The notes below the pieces were generated by a model, which ran no database searches, was not told where the DNA came from, and saw only the letters and a list, made by a program, of their open reading frames with translations. Shown here piece by piece: positions 1 through 11,279 of a stretch of DNA of 64,000 nt (its first letter is position 1; the number at the start of each line of letters is the position of its first letter). Source of the DNA: Mytilus galloprovincialis (Eukaryota; Mollusca; Bivalvia; Mytilida; Mytilidae). The DNA is taken from the NCBI RefSeq assembly GCF_965363235.1, contig NC_134839.1:96243743-96307742 (forward strand). Reading direction: 5' to 3'. The position numbers and the translations under genes were made by a program.

Positions 1-856
1 GGTATGTATATTTATATATTGGGGATTTATTTTTGTTTCCAAACAGAATTCTAAGGTTATGTATAAGTGCCTCCGTTCACTGCACAATTGTAAATTGTCT
101 TCCTAAAGACCAGGAAAAATAAATGGCACAAGTTCACGTAGTCATAAAAGAAGTCGTATAATTTACGATAAATCGAACAAAAAATCAGAAATACGGAATA
201 TTATATGTTAATGGTTAGGAAATCCGTTTCCCCTACATGTTTTAAAAGTCAAAGAAAAATGTTTTCCCTGATACAAGCGTTTTAAGAACCAGCTTTGTGT
301 AACCTATAGACAAATTCGACTGGATATAAGGAAGTTTTAATATGTTTACTCTGATTTGAAATGATTTTTAGTCCGAAAAATAAAGGACTTCATTCCTATC
401 AAACACCTTTTTAATTGTTTACCAGTATATTTCTTTTAGTTTTGGGTAAAATTGTAAAGGAAATAATAGTATCAAGACGTCCTTCCTTAAATCTTTTTTT
501 TTCTGTTCTGACTTTGAAGAAATGACTACTTTTTGCCCAATCGAAATGGTGCATGGACATATTTTGTTTCATATTATTAGAATTATTTTCAATATTATCG
601 GTATTAAACTTGATTATCGAGACATGAAAGTTTGTCAGCATTGTCAATCTTTTTAACGTTAAAGTACCAATAGTACGGTCACTACTCAATTAAGTTTGTC
701 GATAACGTAGCTAATTTTGACGGTAAAGAAACATCAATTCGATCACTTCTCTGTTACGGGCTGTATCAAACAGTCAGCAGTTTTAAACAATAGAAAAAAG
801 ACAAGTTAAAATTTAGAGATTTTTTTTTATCTTAATGCCGATAATTCAATTTAATC
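1..856. other. AT-rich spacer, no gene seen
   Basis: No open frame here looks like protein: the longest, on the minus strand at 411-689, is a low-complexity translation of AT-rich DNA. If the orphan promoter at 911-966 were intact, the coding exon of a third secreted-protein gene would be expected roughly 500-600 bases downstream of it, in this stretch. I searched both strands for the Gln/Tyr/Gly-rich coding sequence and did not find it. Confidence 0.5.
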
Positions 857-892
857 ATGGAAAATATTCTGTTTGATAAGGATGGCGCAATA

Positions 893-1165
893 TTTAGTTA
901 TAAGACTCACCTGAGATATCTAATTGAGAGTGATCTGTACGAAATAATTCTGAAGGTCTTTATATATACAACCAAGGTTTACATTTTGCAAGTTTACATC
1001 ATATACATAGGAAGCACACACATGTATTATATAGATCGACAGTATATGTAAGTCCATGTAATATATAGTTGTTACACAGACACGGAACTGGTTCTTTAAA
1101 CATTTCTATATATTATTAACTGTTATAGATTTAACGTGTTTTTTTATTTTATTCATTTGAAATGT
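893..1165 (-). promoter_or_regulatory. Orphan promoter and 5' exon of a secreted-protein gene copy
   Basis: About 190 bases here match, at high identity, the promoter and first exon of the gene at 8.3-10.2 kb (block 10,165-10,360), with weaker similarity for another 80 bases. On the minus strand there is a TATATAAA box at 959-966. A start near 930-935 would give a short untranslated exon ending in the strong donor CTCAG/GTGAGT (exon end 911). Similarity stops just past the donor, so the intron is unrelated, and no matching coding exon lies within 900 bases. It is either a duplicated promoter with no gene or the start of a third paralogue whose coding exons lie off the left edge. Confidence 0.6.
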
Positions 1166-1499
1166 AAAAATGAATGATCTTGATGAATGTGGCATTTAAT
1201 TTGTTAGTCTAACATAACATTTATACAACATCTTCAGATCTAAGAAGTTCAAAAGTTTGGGTTTTCCTGCACTTAGGACAACATTAACACAAAATTAGTA
1301 TTATTCAAATACAACAAATCGAATCCTTCCAGTACATAAAAAATTTAAAGATATTTGAATAAAGGGAAATTATTATTTGATGAAACTACTACAGGTTGCA
1401 ATTCCCTTCGTATATCCTGACAATCTCAATCTCAGAGTTTTAGCTCATTTAAAAAGTTGTGCATTATAAGTAAATTGTTAAATTTAATGAACAATGTAC

Positions 1500-1680
1500 G
1501 GGGAATGGTTGTGAGCTCGTTAACATGCGTGATCCCGTCAGTCTTTGTATGTCCCTGTCTCAAACCTGTCATTCAGTTGTTGGTATTGCCTGTAATGCTA
1601 TTTTTCGTGAATCGATTCTTGTTCTTGATTTTCCTTGTTTAAATTATTTTACATTTTGAAATGTCAAAGCCTTCTAAGGT
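1500..1680 (+). repeat. R1 interspersed repeat, partial copy
   Basis: This is a diverged piece of the repeat family called R1 here. Full copies read, in order, a CCCGCCAC... stretch, a TGTCCCAAGTCAGGAGCC stretch, TTTTATAGCTG, and a closing GAGAGTTGTCTCATTGGCA. This copy keeps the middle, from 'gatcccgtcagtctttgt' to 'aaatgtcaaagcc'. The 61-residue frame across it is a by-product. Confidence 0.55.
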
Positions 1681-1805
1681 TGGTCATTTGTTCTATTAAC
1701 AGTGCTTTGTATTTTAATTTTAATAAAATGGCATGGTTCTAGTCAAGTTTGTGTACCTAGGTTTTTTAATCGGAAAGATACAGTGAATGACAATGGCATG
1801 GATAA

Positions 1806-1885
1806 TGTATAATTATAAAATATACCCACTTTGTATAAAATTTACCCACTCTATTTAAGAAAGTACACACTCTGTATAAAATGGC
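1806..1885 (+). repeat. Short imperfect tandem repeat
   Basis: About three imperfect copies of a 23-25 base unit containing TGTATAAAAT and TACCCACTCT follow one another. No gene is associated with it. Confidence 0.5.
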
Positions 1886-2284
1886 TTAAAAAATACAAAT
1901 TTTCTTTACAGACTTAAAATGCAACCTGTTTAATGATCAAAATGTGTGGAAAATAATGTCAGTGCTTATACAGTAATGAAACATAATGGGATATAAAACT
2001 AGTTGCTCATCTTAACTCATCTTATTTTTGAAGAACTAGAACGGTATTCGAATTGCATCATTTATTAAAGTGTTTTTTTTTTGTATTTCGTCGGTATCTT
2101 GTTAGTCTTTTTCATTTTTATATCTATCATCAATTGTAATACATTTGTTTATTGTCGAAAAAATTTAAAAAGTCATAAAAGATATAACAAATCAGAATAA
2201 AACAGTCTGATTTATGAAGACCTTCAAAATTTACTTAGCTATATTTAGTGGTAAAATAATTACAGTAATACAATACAATTATTT

Positions 2285-2850
2285 GGAAATGGGGAATGAG
2301 TAAAAGAGACAACATCCCAACAAAAGAGCATAACACAACATAAGGCAACCAATGGATCTTTAATACTGCGATAAAATACCGCACCCGGAGGATGTCTTCA
2401 GTTGGCCCCTAAACCATAATGTGTATTGGTTATGTGAAAATGGACGTCATGCTAAACTCCAAAACATATTTAAATGAACAATAATTTAAAATTATGTATT
2501 GGTTATGTGAAAATGGACGTCATGCTAAACTCCAAAACATATTTAAATGAACAATAATTTAAAATCATATAAGACTAGGAAAGACCAGAAGCTCCTGACA
2601 GGCGCATACATGTAACGGGGGTTAAACATGTTTTGAGAGATATCAAACCTCCCCCTATATCTCAAGTCAATGTAGAGAGAGAAAACCCAAACATACAGCA
2701 ATACGCACAGTAAAACAATACTATACCAAGTCAGAAATATGACAGTTGTTGTCCGTTCGTTTGATGTGTTTGTGCTTTTGATTTTGCCATTTGCTTAGGG
2801 ACTTTGAATTTTCTTCGTAGTTCAGTATTGTTGTGATTTTACCTTATATT
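2285..2850 (-). repeat. R2 interspersed repeat with internal 73-bp duplication
   Basis: This is a copy of the long repeat called R2 here, on the minus strand. Its landmark end is the complement of CACATTCCCCATTTCCATTC. It carries a near-perfect tandem duplication of 73 bases (2423-2495 and 2496-2568), differing only near the joint, so the duplication is recent. From about 2717 it continues into a segment (TGACAGTTGTTGTCC...) that also follows the other R2 copy at 5053, so both parts belong to one element. Confidence 0.65.
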
Positions 2851-2946
2851 TGTTGTAGATGGTCAGCTATTGATTGACTATTCAGTTTCAATCATCAGAC
2901 AATGAGAAAATACTTTTATAGCAATGCTGATTTGAAAAGACCATTA

Positions 2947-3880
2947 AGCCTCGGTCACACCTTACCGGATAGTACGAACGGACGCCTAACGGATAAATGA
3001 AAGTTGACAAAATTGTCATCCGTTGGGAGTCCGTTGATGTACTGACCGAATAAAACGGACGTGTAACGGATGCATAACGGACACACACCGGATATGCAAC
3101 GTACGCACGTACAAGTACCGGACAGAACGGATGTCGAACGTACATCCAACGGACGAGTACCGCATAAAACGGACACCTAACGGAAGCGTACCAGATAAAA
3201 CGGATGAACAAGATATACGGAAAAATCAAAGGCGACAATAATAATATACATGTAAATCGCATAAATATTCAAAATGTTTCTGTGTAACTGGTTTTGGTTT
3301 GTTCTTCAAATTTCCGCCAAAGGGCAGTGTCTGGCCTGAATAAGAACTGCTTGATTGTGAAGACGTGCCTATACACTAAGATCGATTATGAATAATAAGA
3401 ATTCATGAACCTTAATAAATCTGACATACCAATACTTGGCATTTCTGATGCGAAATTTTCAATTGGCAATTTCCGTTTCAGATCCGTTCATCATCCGTTT
3501 TATCCGTTATACGTCCGGTAGAAGTCCGTTTCTCATCCGTTCAACATCCGTTTTATCCGTTAAACGTCCGGTAGAAGTCCGTGGGTGACTTTATCTTCCA
3601 GACATCCAACGGATGTATAACGGACACGTAACGGACACGTAACGGATACAAAACGGAAACGAAACGCACGAGTACCGTACAAAACGGACGCCTAACGGAC
3701 GTTCAACGGACATTTTATCCGTTGGACGTCCGTTCAAAGTTTTGAACATGCTCAAAATTTTCCACCGGACAGAACGGACGTCAACGGATAAGAACGGACG
3801 TCTAACGGACATGAACGGATTGGAAAAAAGTTATCCGTTAGGCGTCCGTTCGAGCTATCTGGTAAGGTGTGACCGAGGCT
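2947..3880. mobile_element. Inverted-repeat element A with iterated AACGGAC words
   Basis: A 934-bp element. Its ends are inverted copies of AGCCTCGGTCACACCTTACC and stay matched for about 50 bases (left 2947-2995, right 3832-3880, few mismatches). The interior is two blocks (about 2980-3210 and 3480-3850) of the word AACGGAC or its complement GTCCGTT, in many variants such as TAACGGACG and ATCCGTTTTATCCGTT, around a unique centre. The left flank is TTA and the right flank reads TTAG, compatible with a short TTA-type target duplication. Frames running through the words (2888-3262, 3591-3812) are low-complexity by-products. No transposase is present, so it is non-autonomous. Confidence 0.85.
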
Positions 3881-4224
3881 TAGGAAATAATTTAATAGTA
3901 CTATCAATAATGTAACTAATTGATTAATTGTGTATCCAACCTAAATGAGAATAGAGGTTACAACATTTGCCATGTATCTCTGTCTGCTATATGTACATTG
4001 TGTATCTTTTATTCTGATAAATCTTTGTCAATACAATGATATACAGAAGTTATACGTAATAGATAGTACAGATATAAATTTATAGAAAGCGTAATAAGTA
4101 CACTTGTTACAAAGCTCTTCAAAGTTGAATTTTGTCCATTTATTTGTTGGTCTTTAATACTACCATAAATACTTGTATTTAAAAACAACCCAATGACATG
4201 GGGTTTCATTCAGTAACGAATATA

Positions 4225-5340
4225 AAATGGAGAATTTAAATAGAAAATGTGTCAAAGAGACAACAACCCGACCAATAGCAGAAAACCGCCGAAGGCCACC
4301 AATGAGTCTTTAACGCAGCGAGAAAATCCCACAACCGGAGGCAGGCTTGAGCTGGCCCCTAAACAAAAATGTTTACTATTTTAGTAAAAATAGACATCAT
4401 ACTAAACTCCAAAACATAAAGATGAACTAAAACTAAAAATCATACAAGACTAAAAAAGGCTAGAAGCCAGACTTGGGACAGGCGAAAACATGCGGCGAGG
4501 CTAAACAAGTTTTGTGAGATCTCAACCCTCTCCTTACACCTCTAATTAGTGTAGAAAAACATACAGTAATACGCACAGTTAAACTCAGTTAAAGAAGTCC
4601 GAGTCCGATGTCAGAATAGGTAACACAAGAAACTAATCAAAATGACAATGATACATAGATTAACACAGGATTACTAGCAGTCATAGATTAACACAGGATT
4701 ACTAGCAGTCATAGATTAACACAGGATTACTAGCAGTCATAGGTTAACACAGGATTACTAGCAGTCATAGATTAACACAGGATTACTAGCATTGAAGAAG
4801 GCAATGAATGAGGTTGTTGAATTTGTTGTATGCCTGTTTGTGCTTCTTTATTAAATATTTGTTTGTTTTATTGTTATTACGATACTTGAGGTACAGCCTT
4901 TCATTATTGTTTATGATATTCTCGTATAATTGTCTTTCATTTTTGCTAATTTGTTTTGTCTATATGCCTTTTAGTGTTACTTCGAAAACTTGTTTGTTTC
5001 TTGTCTTTCATTTTGCTATGTGCTTTGTCTTATCCACCATTTTTAGAAAATGACTGTACCAAGTCAGGAATGTGACAGTTGTTATCCATTCGTTTGATGT
5101 GTTTGAGCTTTTGATTTTGCAATTTGATTAGGGACTTTCCGTTTTGAATTTTCCTCGGAGTTCAGTATTTTTGAGATTTTACTTTTTACTGACAGGCCAG
5201 CTTCAGACCTCAATTTAACTGATTGAAAGATTATGTCTTCATCATATAAAAATCACGTACAATCCCTCCCGTTAGGGGTTTAGTATCATACCATCATAAA
5301 ATATATGAGAAGAACATAACCCGTATCGTGCCAACAACTT
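4225..5340 (-). repeat. R2 interspersed repeat, long copy with 28-bp minisatellite
   Basis: The longest R2 copy in the window, on the minus strand. It begins with the complement of the CATTCCCCATTTCC-type end and finishes with CCCGTTAGGGGTTTAGTATC and the complement of a GGCATGACACGGG-like end, matching the R2 copy at 23,430-24,055. Inside, at about 4653-4792, a 28-base unit (AGATTAACACAGGATTACTA plus eight bases) is repeated five times with almost no change. The 81-residue frame at 4808-5053 lies in the repeat and does not look like a gene. Confidence 0.7.
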
Positions 5341-6106
5341 GTTTCAAAATAGATGTGTTTATTTCCGATGAAAAGATCCTATGAGTGAATCAATATTAAT
5401 ATCAAACTATGCAATCTTTAATGACCTGGGACCGGTTTTACGAAGCTATCTTAGACCTGTCATAGACATTCAAGAAATTAATTAAGACATGTCTTATGAT
5501 CATTTTGTGACTATCTTAGGACATATCTCAGACATCGCCTCGGAGCTGTCTAATGGGAAGAATTATGTTTGCGTGCATTTTGAATTAATTTTTTCATGAT
5601 ACGTTTGCGCTCGAGCTCTTGGTTACATTTACGTGCATTTATTTTATAGGTAAAATCATGTTAAAAAAAGGTAGTTCAAAAAAAGATAATATAAAAAAAT
5701 ACAAATATGACCGTATAATTTGTTAATTTCCCTACTAAATTAAAAAAAAATAAACAATTTCAGCTATCCAGTTTGATTTTGTTTTTTAGTTTATTTTAAA
5801 AACATAATGTCTTGTGAAATTCAGGTCTTTTTCATCTATGATACAATTTACATAAATAAGATCGCTTTTAATCCATTTAAAAAAAAAAAAACAACTATAG
5901 CTTTATTTTCAAATTTTAATAAATTTATTGTTCCATAATAATTTTTTTTTACATCTGTAAATGTTTCAGGTTTTATCGTTAGACCCCCACCAGTTAATTT
6001 CCAACATTTAAGGATAATAAAACAATTTCTAAGTCGGAGTAAACAAAATCGAAAATTGAAGACTTTGGACTCGTCTATTATTACTTTCACACATTACAAT
6101 ATGAAT
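5341..6106. other. Spacer with a diverged repeat fragment
   Basis: No gene is seen. At about 5430-5560 is a fragment containing ACCGGTTTTACGAAGC and repeated CTTAGGACAT / CTTAGACCTG words, which may be a remnant of another interspersed family; a partial echo lies at 21,300-21,350. The rest is AT-rich with homopolymer runs. Confidence 0.4.
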
Positions 6107-6269
6107 CAGAGGCGGATTTAGAGGGGGGGGCCCAGGGGGCCCGGGCCCCCCCTTTTTGGGAAAAAATTTGGTTGCTTATATAGGGAATCACTGAAGCGTG
6201 ACTGGAGCGGGCCCCCTCTTAGGTCAGTCAGTGGGCCCCCACTTATGAAAATTTCTGGATCCGCCACTG
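6107..6269. mobile_element. Small hAT-like MITE with GGCGGATCCAG ends
   Basis: A 163-bp element with inverted ends: CAGAGGCGGATTTAGA at the left and the complement of CAGTGGCGGATCCAGA at the right. The interior is G/C-run rich (GGGCCCGGGCCC). CAG-N-GGCGGATCCAG ends are typical of hAT-type miniature elements; a clean 8-bp target duplication is not obvious. A second, partial copy lies at about 59,998-60,075. Confidence 0.65.
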
Positions 6270-6764
6270 TGAATTTGTAGCAATTGAATTTTTGGGGCGG
6301 ATTTAGCAATTATTTCTACTTGTATTACGCCTTTTCAACTGATTTTTATAGTTTGTGCTTATGTTGTACTGTTACACCCCTGTCCCATGATCTTCTTTCG
6401 TGATTGAACTATTCAGATTATCATTCAGTTCTATTAAACAGACAGGTGAGCGCTGTCCCTTGGTTGATACATAAACTCAGATTGTAAAAAAATTGAGTAA
6501 AACCTAAAATTGATATTCGGTTGCTTTAAAAAATCTCAAATTGATTCAATATTTTCCAATACTCTTTGCAGTCTTGTCAGAAATATAAAATTTTCAAATT
6601 TCCGAGTCGTATCTTGTTAATACCACTGCTCGATCTTGTGTAATTTAATCAATTATAGTTGTCCTCTGATGTAGTCCAATCTTCATTTATTATGTAGACT
6701 TTTCATCATGAATATCTGCTGAATTTATCATGCCTCTGATAGAAAGTACATATATTATGTATAT

Positions 6765-6885
6765 GTCTGCATCCATCCTCCGAGTGCGGAAGTTTCTCGC
6801 TACATTGAAGACCCATTGGTGGTCTTCGGTTAATGTCGCTTTGACACATTCCCCATTTCCATTCTCAATTTTATATGTGGATCTC
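6765..6885 (+). repeat. R2 repeat, 3' fragment
   Basis: About 120 bases of the R2 end are recognisable from CTCCGAGTGCGGAAGTTTCT to ACACATTCCCCATTTCCATT. Open frames on both strands here (6690-6918) come from this repeat. Confidence 0.65.
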
Positions 6886-7082
6886 TGTGACATACTCCTT
6901 GTACTTCAGTTACATTAATTAAAATATTTATGGAAAAGTTTAAGTGTAGTTAGCTTAAAATTGTAGGTTTTTCTTAATTGTAACAGATTTTTTTTTTGTA
7001 ATGTATAATAAGCAATTTACATTCGTTTTCTTTTTTTAATTATTTTAAATTTTGTAATCCTAGGACCTTTTTTATAGGTTAT

Positions 7083-7318
7083 TATACTGCACGGGTTAAG
7101 CTCATTGTTGAAGGCTCTATTGTACGGGTTAAGCTCATTGTTGAAGGCTATATTACACGGGTTAAGGTCATTGTCGAAGGCTATATTGCACGGGTTAAGC
7201 TAATTGTCGAAGGCTATATTGCACGGGTTAAGCACATTGTCGAAGGCTATATTGCACGGGTTAAGCACATTGTCGAAGGCTATATTGCACGGGTTAAGCA
7301 CATTGTCGAAGGCTATAT
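7083..7318 (+). repeat. 33-bp minisatellite, seven copies
   Basis: Seven head-to-tail copies of a 33-base unit (TATATTGCACGGGTTAAGCA then CATTGTCGAAGGC). The last three are identical and the first two most diverged. The unit resembles the R1 segment that reads GCTCATTGTTGAAGGCCGTA, so the array looks like a local tandem expansion of part of an R1 repeat. Confidence 0.85.
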
Positions 7319-7418
7319 TGCACATTTAGCTGTTCACATCTATGTTCCTGTCTCTGATGGATAGTTGTCTTTAAACCGTTAAAATATTTTACAACGTTGT
7401 CCACGGTTAGTCGATTTA

Positions 7419-7586
7419 AGAGATAACTGTATTGTATTTGAAGCTTTAAGGACGTCCATCGGTAGTTTTACTGTCGCAAATTTAGTTTACCTGGCGACGC
7501 GGAGCGGAGACAGGTAAACGGGTATTTGCGACAGTAAAACTACCGATGGACGTCCGCAAAGCTTCAAATACAATACAGTTATCTCT
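7419..7586. repeat. Long near-perfect DNA hairpin H1
   Basis: An inverted repeat with arms of about 60-80 bases and a short GC-rich loop. The left arm starts AGAGATAACTGTATTGTATT and the right arm ends with its exact complement. The centre contains GACGCGGAGCGGAGAC. Arm identity is close to perfect, implying recent formation or gene conversion between arms. A further small inverted pair (ATTCTAATGCAA at 7587 and its complement near 7966) bounds the next 380 bases, which include TGACGTCA at about 7690 and a CCAATCA motif at about 7926. Confidence 0.85.
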
Positions 7587-8254
7587 ATTCTAATGCAAAA
7601 CAAGTTCATAATTAAATTTCAATCATTATTTCAGTGTAAAACCTTCATTAAAGAAAATTCCGCGAAAAGATGTTATCTTCTTTGGTCCCTACACTAGGTG
7701 ACGTCATAGGTATGCTTCCGGCGTCAAACATAAACACCGTGCGTTTTCTGGCTTCTGTGCCGCTTCAGAATGTAATAAAATTTGATAAAAGGAAGATTTT
7801 TAGGCGCAACAAGTGAGTTTTGTGTTTATTATTGTAGAAATAACATGTCAATACATTGCGAAATTCAAAATGTCGGCTTCCTTAGTTACAGACAAGGAGA
7901 TAGAGAATTTTACGCTTGCTGTCATCCAATCAGAACAATTGTTACAACATAATTGCATTAGAATATCCGATAAACCGTCACAGATGCCTTATATATATAT
8001 TACAGTTAATATTTATTTTGCACGGAATTTAAAAGCAAAATGAAATATGTAAAGGAATATTCTAGAATGCCCCACTGTTATGTTGACAAACGGACCAATG
8101 GACCAAGGTGATAATGCAAAGACATGATATCAGTAATATGTATTTTTATTTAAAAGCTAACTTTTACATGATTACAAAACTACTGTACATCCGTTTTGAC
8201 ACATTTAATACTCTTATGTTCTCTTAGTTTGCCTCAAAGTCATCACTAAGGAAC

Positions 8255-8345
8255 GTCAAATGTTCTAGGTCTTTATTTCAAGCTGTCTACAAACGTATTC
8301 TTCGAGTAACATCTAATCAGTAGCTTAACATGTCTGGATCATTAT
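8255..8345 (-). other. 3' untranslated exon of secreted-protein gene copy 1
   Basis: On the minus strand a pyrimidine-rich acceptor ending TTTTATTTTAG precedes 8345, and an AATAAA signal lies at 8272-8277. Together with the strong GTAAGT donor directly after the stop codon of copy 1 (exon end 9060), this suggests a terminal exon of about 90 bases that is wholly untranslated. The cleavage point is inferred. Confidence 0.45.
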
Positions 8346-9064
8346 CTAAAATAAAAACATAAAATACATTTAAACAAACTAGTTATAAATGATGAACGTA
8401 TTATGTAGAAAATTTTAGGTCAAATGTGGAGTCGAAACATAGGACGATTCCTATAATGAGAAGGAAAATCCTAGAGATTGTTTAAAAGCACTCTTTCTCA
8501 TTGTGTTTTTAGATTAATTTAAAACTAAAGAAGTGGTTAAGGCGCAAATGATAAGTGAGTTGACATTCATTTAACCACAGGACTTTAGACAAGTCATGTT
8601 TGACAGGCATCAGAGAATTTAACTACTTGAAACAGTTTCATTAACCACTGGACAAAAATATATGTTTTTCCAAAATATACTTTATTTCTGGTTTTATTAT
8701 TTTTTATGTTAATAGATTTCAGATCTTTTTCTTTTTTTTTTTTAATATAAAACCGACCTCATACTGTAATAATATCCTATGCTCATGTTATCACTTTGTT
8801 TCTTTGACTATTATGTATTTTGTATTTCATCTTGCCCGACAAGGGCCAATAGTTGGTATCATAAAATAACACAAAATTAATGTCTAATATTATATTTTAA
8901 TGATAATTTAACAACACAATTATAATCTTATACATTTTAAATTGTGACAAAAGTAAAAACGTGTTTAACATTAATCTGTTCTATAGAAGGTTATATATCG
9001 TGAAACATGTACGCGTAGCTTGATTTTAAAAAGACTTAACTACAAATAAATATACTTACATAGT

Positions 9065-9608
9065 TTAACCCAAGAAGTTGCTGCTCAATGAGTTTCCTGT
9101 TGCGTTTGTGAAGTCCAAGAGAAGCAAGAATCCGAACACTGAAACAAGCATATTATGTCATATGATTATTGTTTTATATTGTATATTGACATATAAATAT
9201 TTGAAATATTAGCTTTAATCTAATACTTATTTAATTTATAAAATGGTTTGCAGTGTAAAAATAATTTTTGTATACAATGTACTAAATTTAAACTTTGAGT
9301 TCGAAAAGAGATAATAATAAAGAGAATTTGTGGGATTTACAACGGAAGTGAATATATATCAACGGTACACGTTTTTGTTTACTAATAACTAAATTAGATT
9401 TACAGTAGTTTAGAAGTTTGGCTCCTTTGAGTTGAGCTGTGGCAGCGTTTCCATAGTTGTACAGTCTGGTCTGTTGTGTATAAGCGTTAAGTTGATTCCC
9501 GTAGTAAGCTGGGTATCCTGACTGGTATCCGGATTGGTATCCGTACTGCTGGGCCATGACGAAAGCAACAAGGCATGGGACCAGGACAAGGATGATGGAT
9601 TTGTTCAT
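9065..9608 (-). CDS. Small secreted Tyr/Gly/Gln-rich protein, copy 1
   Basis: Two coding exons on the minus strand, join 9404-9608 and 9065-9138, encode 92 residues. Residues 1-19 (MNKSIILVLVPCLVAFVMA) are a clear signal peptide. Then comes a Gln/Tyr/Gly segment with repeated YQSG (QQYGYQSGYQSGYPAYY), a middle with NYGNAATAQLKGAK, and, from exon 2, a hydrophobic Leu/Phe run followed by a possible N-glycosylation site (NAT). The donor is ACT/GTAAAT at 9404 and the acceptor TTTCAG at 9139. The intron splits a codon after its first base, and the stop is TAA at 9065-9067. An acceptor at 9627 shows the 5' untranslated region is also spliced. I recognise no named family; secretion to mantle, shell, byssus or haemolymph is possible but unproven. 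Copy 2 at 25.8-26.9 kb is a close paralogue. Confidence 0.8.
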
Positions 9609-10184
9609 TTTGATGGAATATGGTGACTACAATTGAAGAAATATCGTTAATATCGAATTTTGATACAATTATGTATAATAACGGTTCGTTTTAAACATTT
9701 TGTTTTGTGTTAAATAGTTTAATCGATCCATACAGTTATACACACAATGTTAGAAAGTACAATCCTAAGCAAATAAAAAAAATCAAAACTAAGAAAACAA
9801 AATGTACCTCCCGAATAAGAAAATAAACAAACACAATCTAGATGATATTTTTTTGTTTTATGTCCATCATTACTCAGTTAATCATTTAATTTGGAAGTGA
9901 GTTAGCAGAAAGGACAACATTATGTATTTGTAGTAAACAACGTACATTAAGTTCGGAATTCATCTACTTAAATTAAACTTAAATCTAGGTTTAACAGTTC
10001 AAATTGAGAAAACTTATATATACAGATAGCATAAAGTTGTTATAAATTCTTTGAGAACTTTATTGTAAAAGGCATTTAAAAATTTATAAAATGATTGTTT
10101 ACTATGTCGTTATTTGTTGACGTTTAAACATAAATGAAATCGTTGTTTTGAAATGAATTAGACCTTATTAGTTATAAGACTCAC

Positions 10185-10245
10185 CTGAGATATCTAATTG
10201 AGAGTTATCTGTATGAAATAATTCTAAAGGTCTTTATATACTACC
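10185..10245 (-). promoter_or_regulatory. Promoter and untranslated first exon of copy 1
   Basis: On the minus strand TATATAAA lies at 10,233-10,240. About 30 bases downstream a start near 10,205 would give a short exon ending CTCAG/GTGAGT (exon end 10,185), spliced to the acceptor TGTAG at 9627. The block 10,165-10,435 is duplicated at 893-1165. Copy 2 has the same arrangement with a more diverged promoter. Confidence 0.65.
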
Positions 10246-10435
10246 AAGGTTTACATTTTGCAAGTTTACATCATATACATAGGAAACACTTACATGTATT
10301 ATATAGATCGACAGTATATGTAAGTCCATGTAATACATGTACATGTAGTTGTGGACCAGACCAGGAACTTTTCTGAATGGTTATATGTTGTTATAAAATG
10401 TTAAATATAACGTGTTCTGAGATTATTTATTCGAA

Positions 10436-11279
10436 GAGACATACACATATGAAGGATATAAGTAAATATAAATATAATATGAAGTGGCACTATTGGCAAT
10501 GAGGCAAATATCAACTAAAAGACCAAGGGACAAACATGTAAACATCTACAGGTTACTACATACGTATTTGAAACATATAAGCAAATCCTTTAACACCCAG
10601 TAAGTTATGAAGGGCACGGATATCAACCTATTAATTTACAGATTTATAACGATTATAACAAACTGTTTTTAATCTATATAACCATAATTATACCATATTA
10701 TCAAATAACTCTATCATTGATTGTTTATGCAGTCTCTTTTTTGTCTATTATTACATATTGTAATATTATAAGGTGTGGGTATACACCTAGGCCTAACTAT
10801 TCTTACTTTTTTTAGGGCGTGTTCACCCCAAAAGGGATGACAAATCGACGAGTAGATTAGTATTTTGGTATTTAGAATATGTTGCACCTATTTATTTTCG
10901 AATCGCCTGGTAACTAAATGCAACACAGTAACATTTAATATTGAATAATTGCCATTAATCGATATCATCTATTGTCAAATAGAATGTACCGTCCCTTTTA
11001 TACATTCCACATTAAAACGTGTAATTCCCTTAAAAATGTGATCAATCAATTAAAAAGTGTTCAGTTATCCGCCGTTTCAGAAAGACGAAATTCTCAAACG
11101 TGTCTAGATGGAATGGGATGTGTTATACTTTAGTCTTGGAACGCATAATTTATCTATAAGTTGTAATTGGCTTTGGTTTTTCGCTTTCAGTATCTACGAG
11201 TACGGCTTAAATTGGTACTTTGTGTCTTATTTATATGTTTGTTGGCCGTTTATTTATGTTTCGATTTAGTGGTTTAAGC
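10436..11279. other. Spacer, no gene seen
   Basis: AT-rich DNA. A short stretch near 10,490-10,560 (GGCACTATTGGCAATGAGG) resembles the end of the R1 family. No coding frame or RNA gene was recognised. Confidence 0.4.

Noticed and set aside
2888-3812. Open frames rich in RPLS/VRRP-type residues in element A
   Set aside because: They are translations of the AACGGAC word and its complement; several frames are open at once.
2943-3882. PiggyBac/Kolobok origin of element A from TTAA-like flanks
   Set aside because: The right flank reads TTAG and elements B and the helicase element fit a 3-bp TTA better; no superfamily can be assigned from the ends alone.
9288-9403. C-terminal extension of secreted-protein copy 1 past residue 68
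   Set aside because: Alignment with copy 2 shows that similarity stops at a GT donor; the extension is intron sequence.
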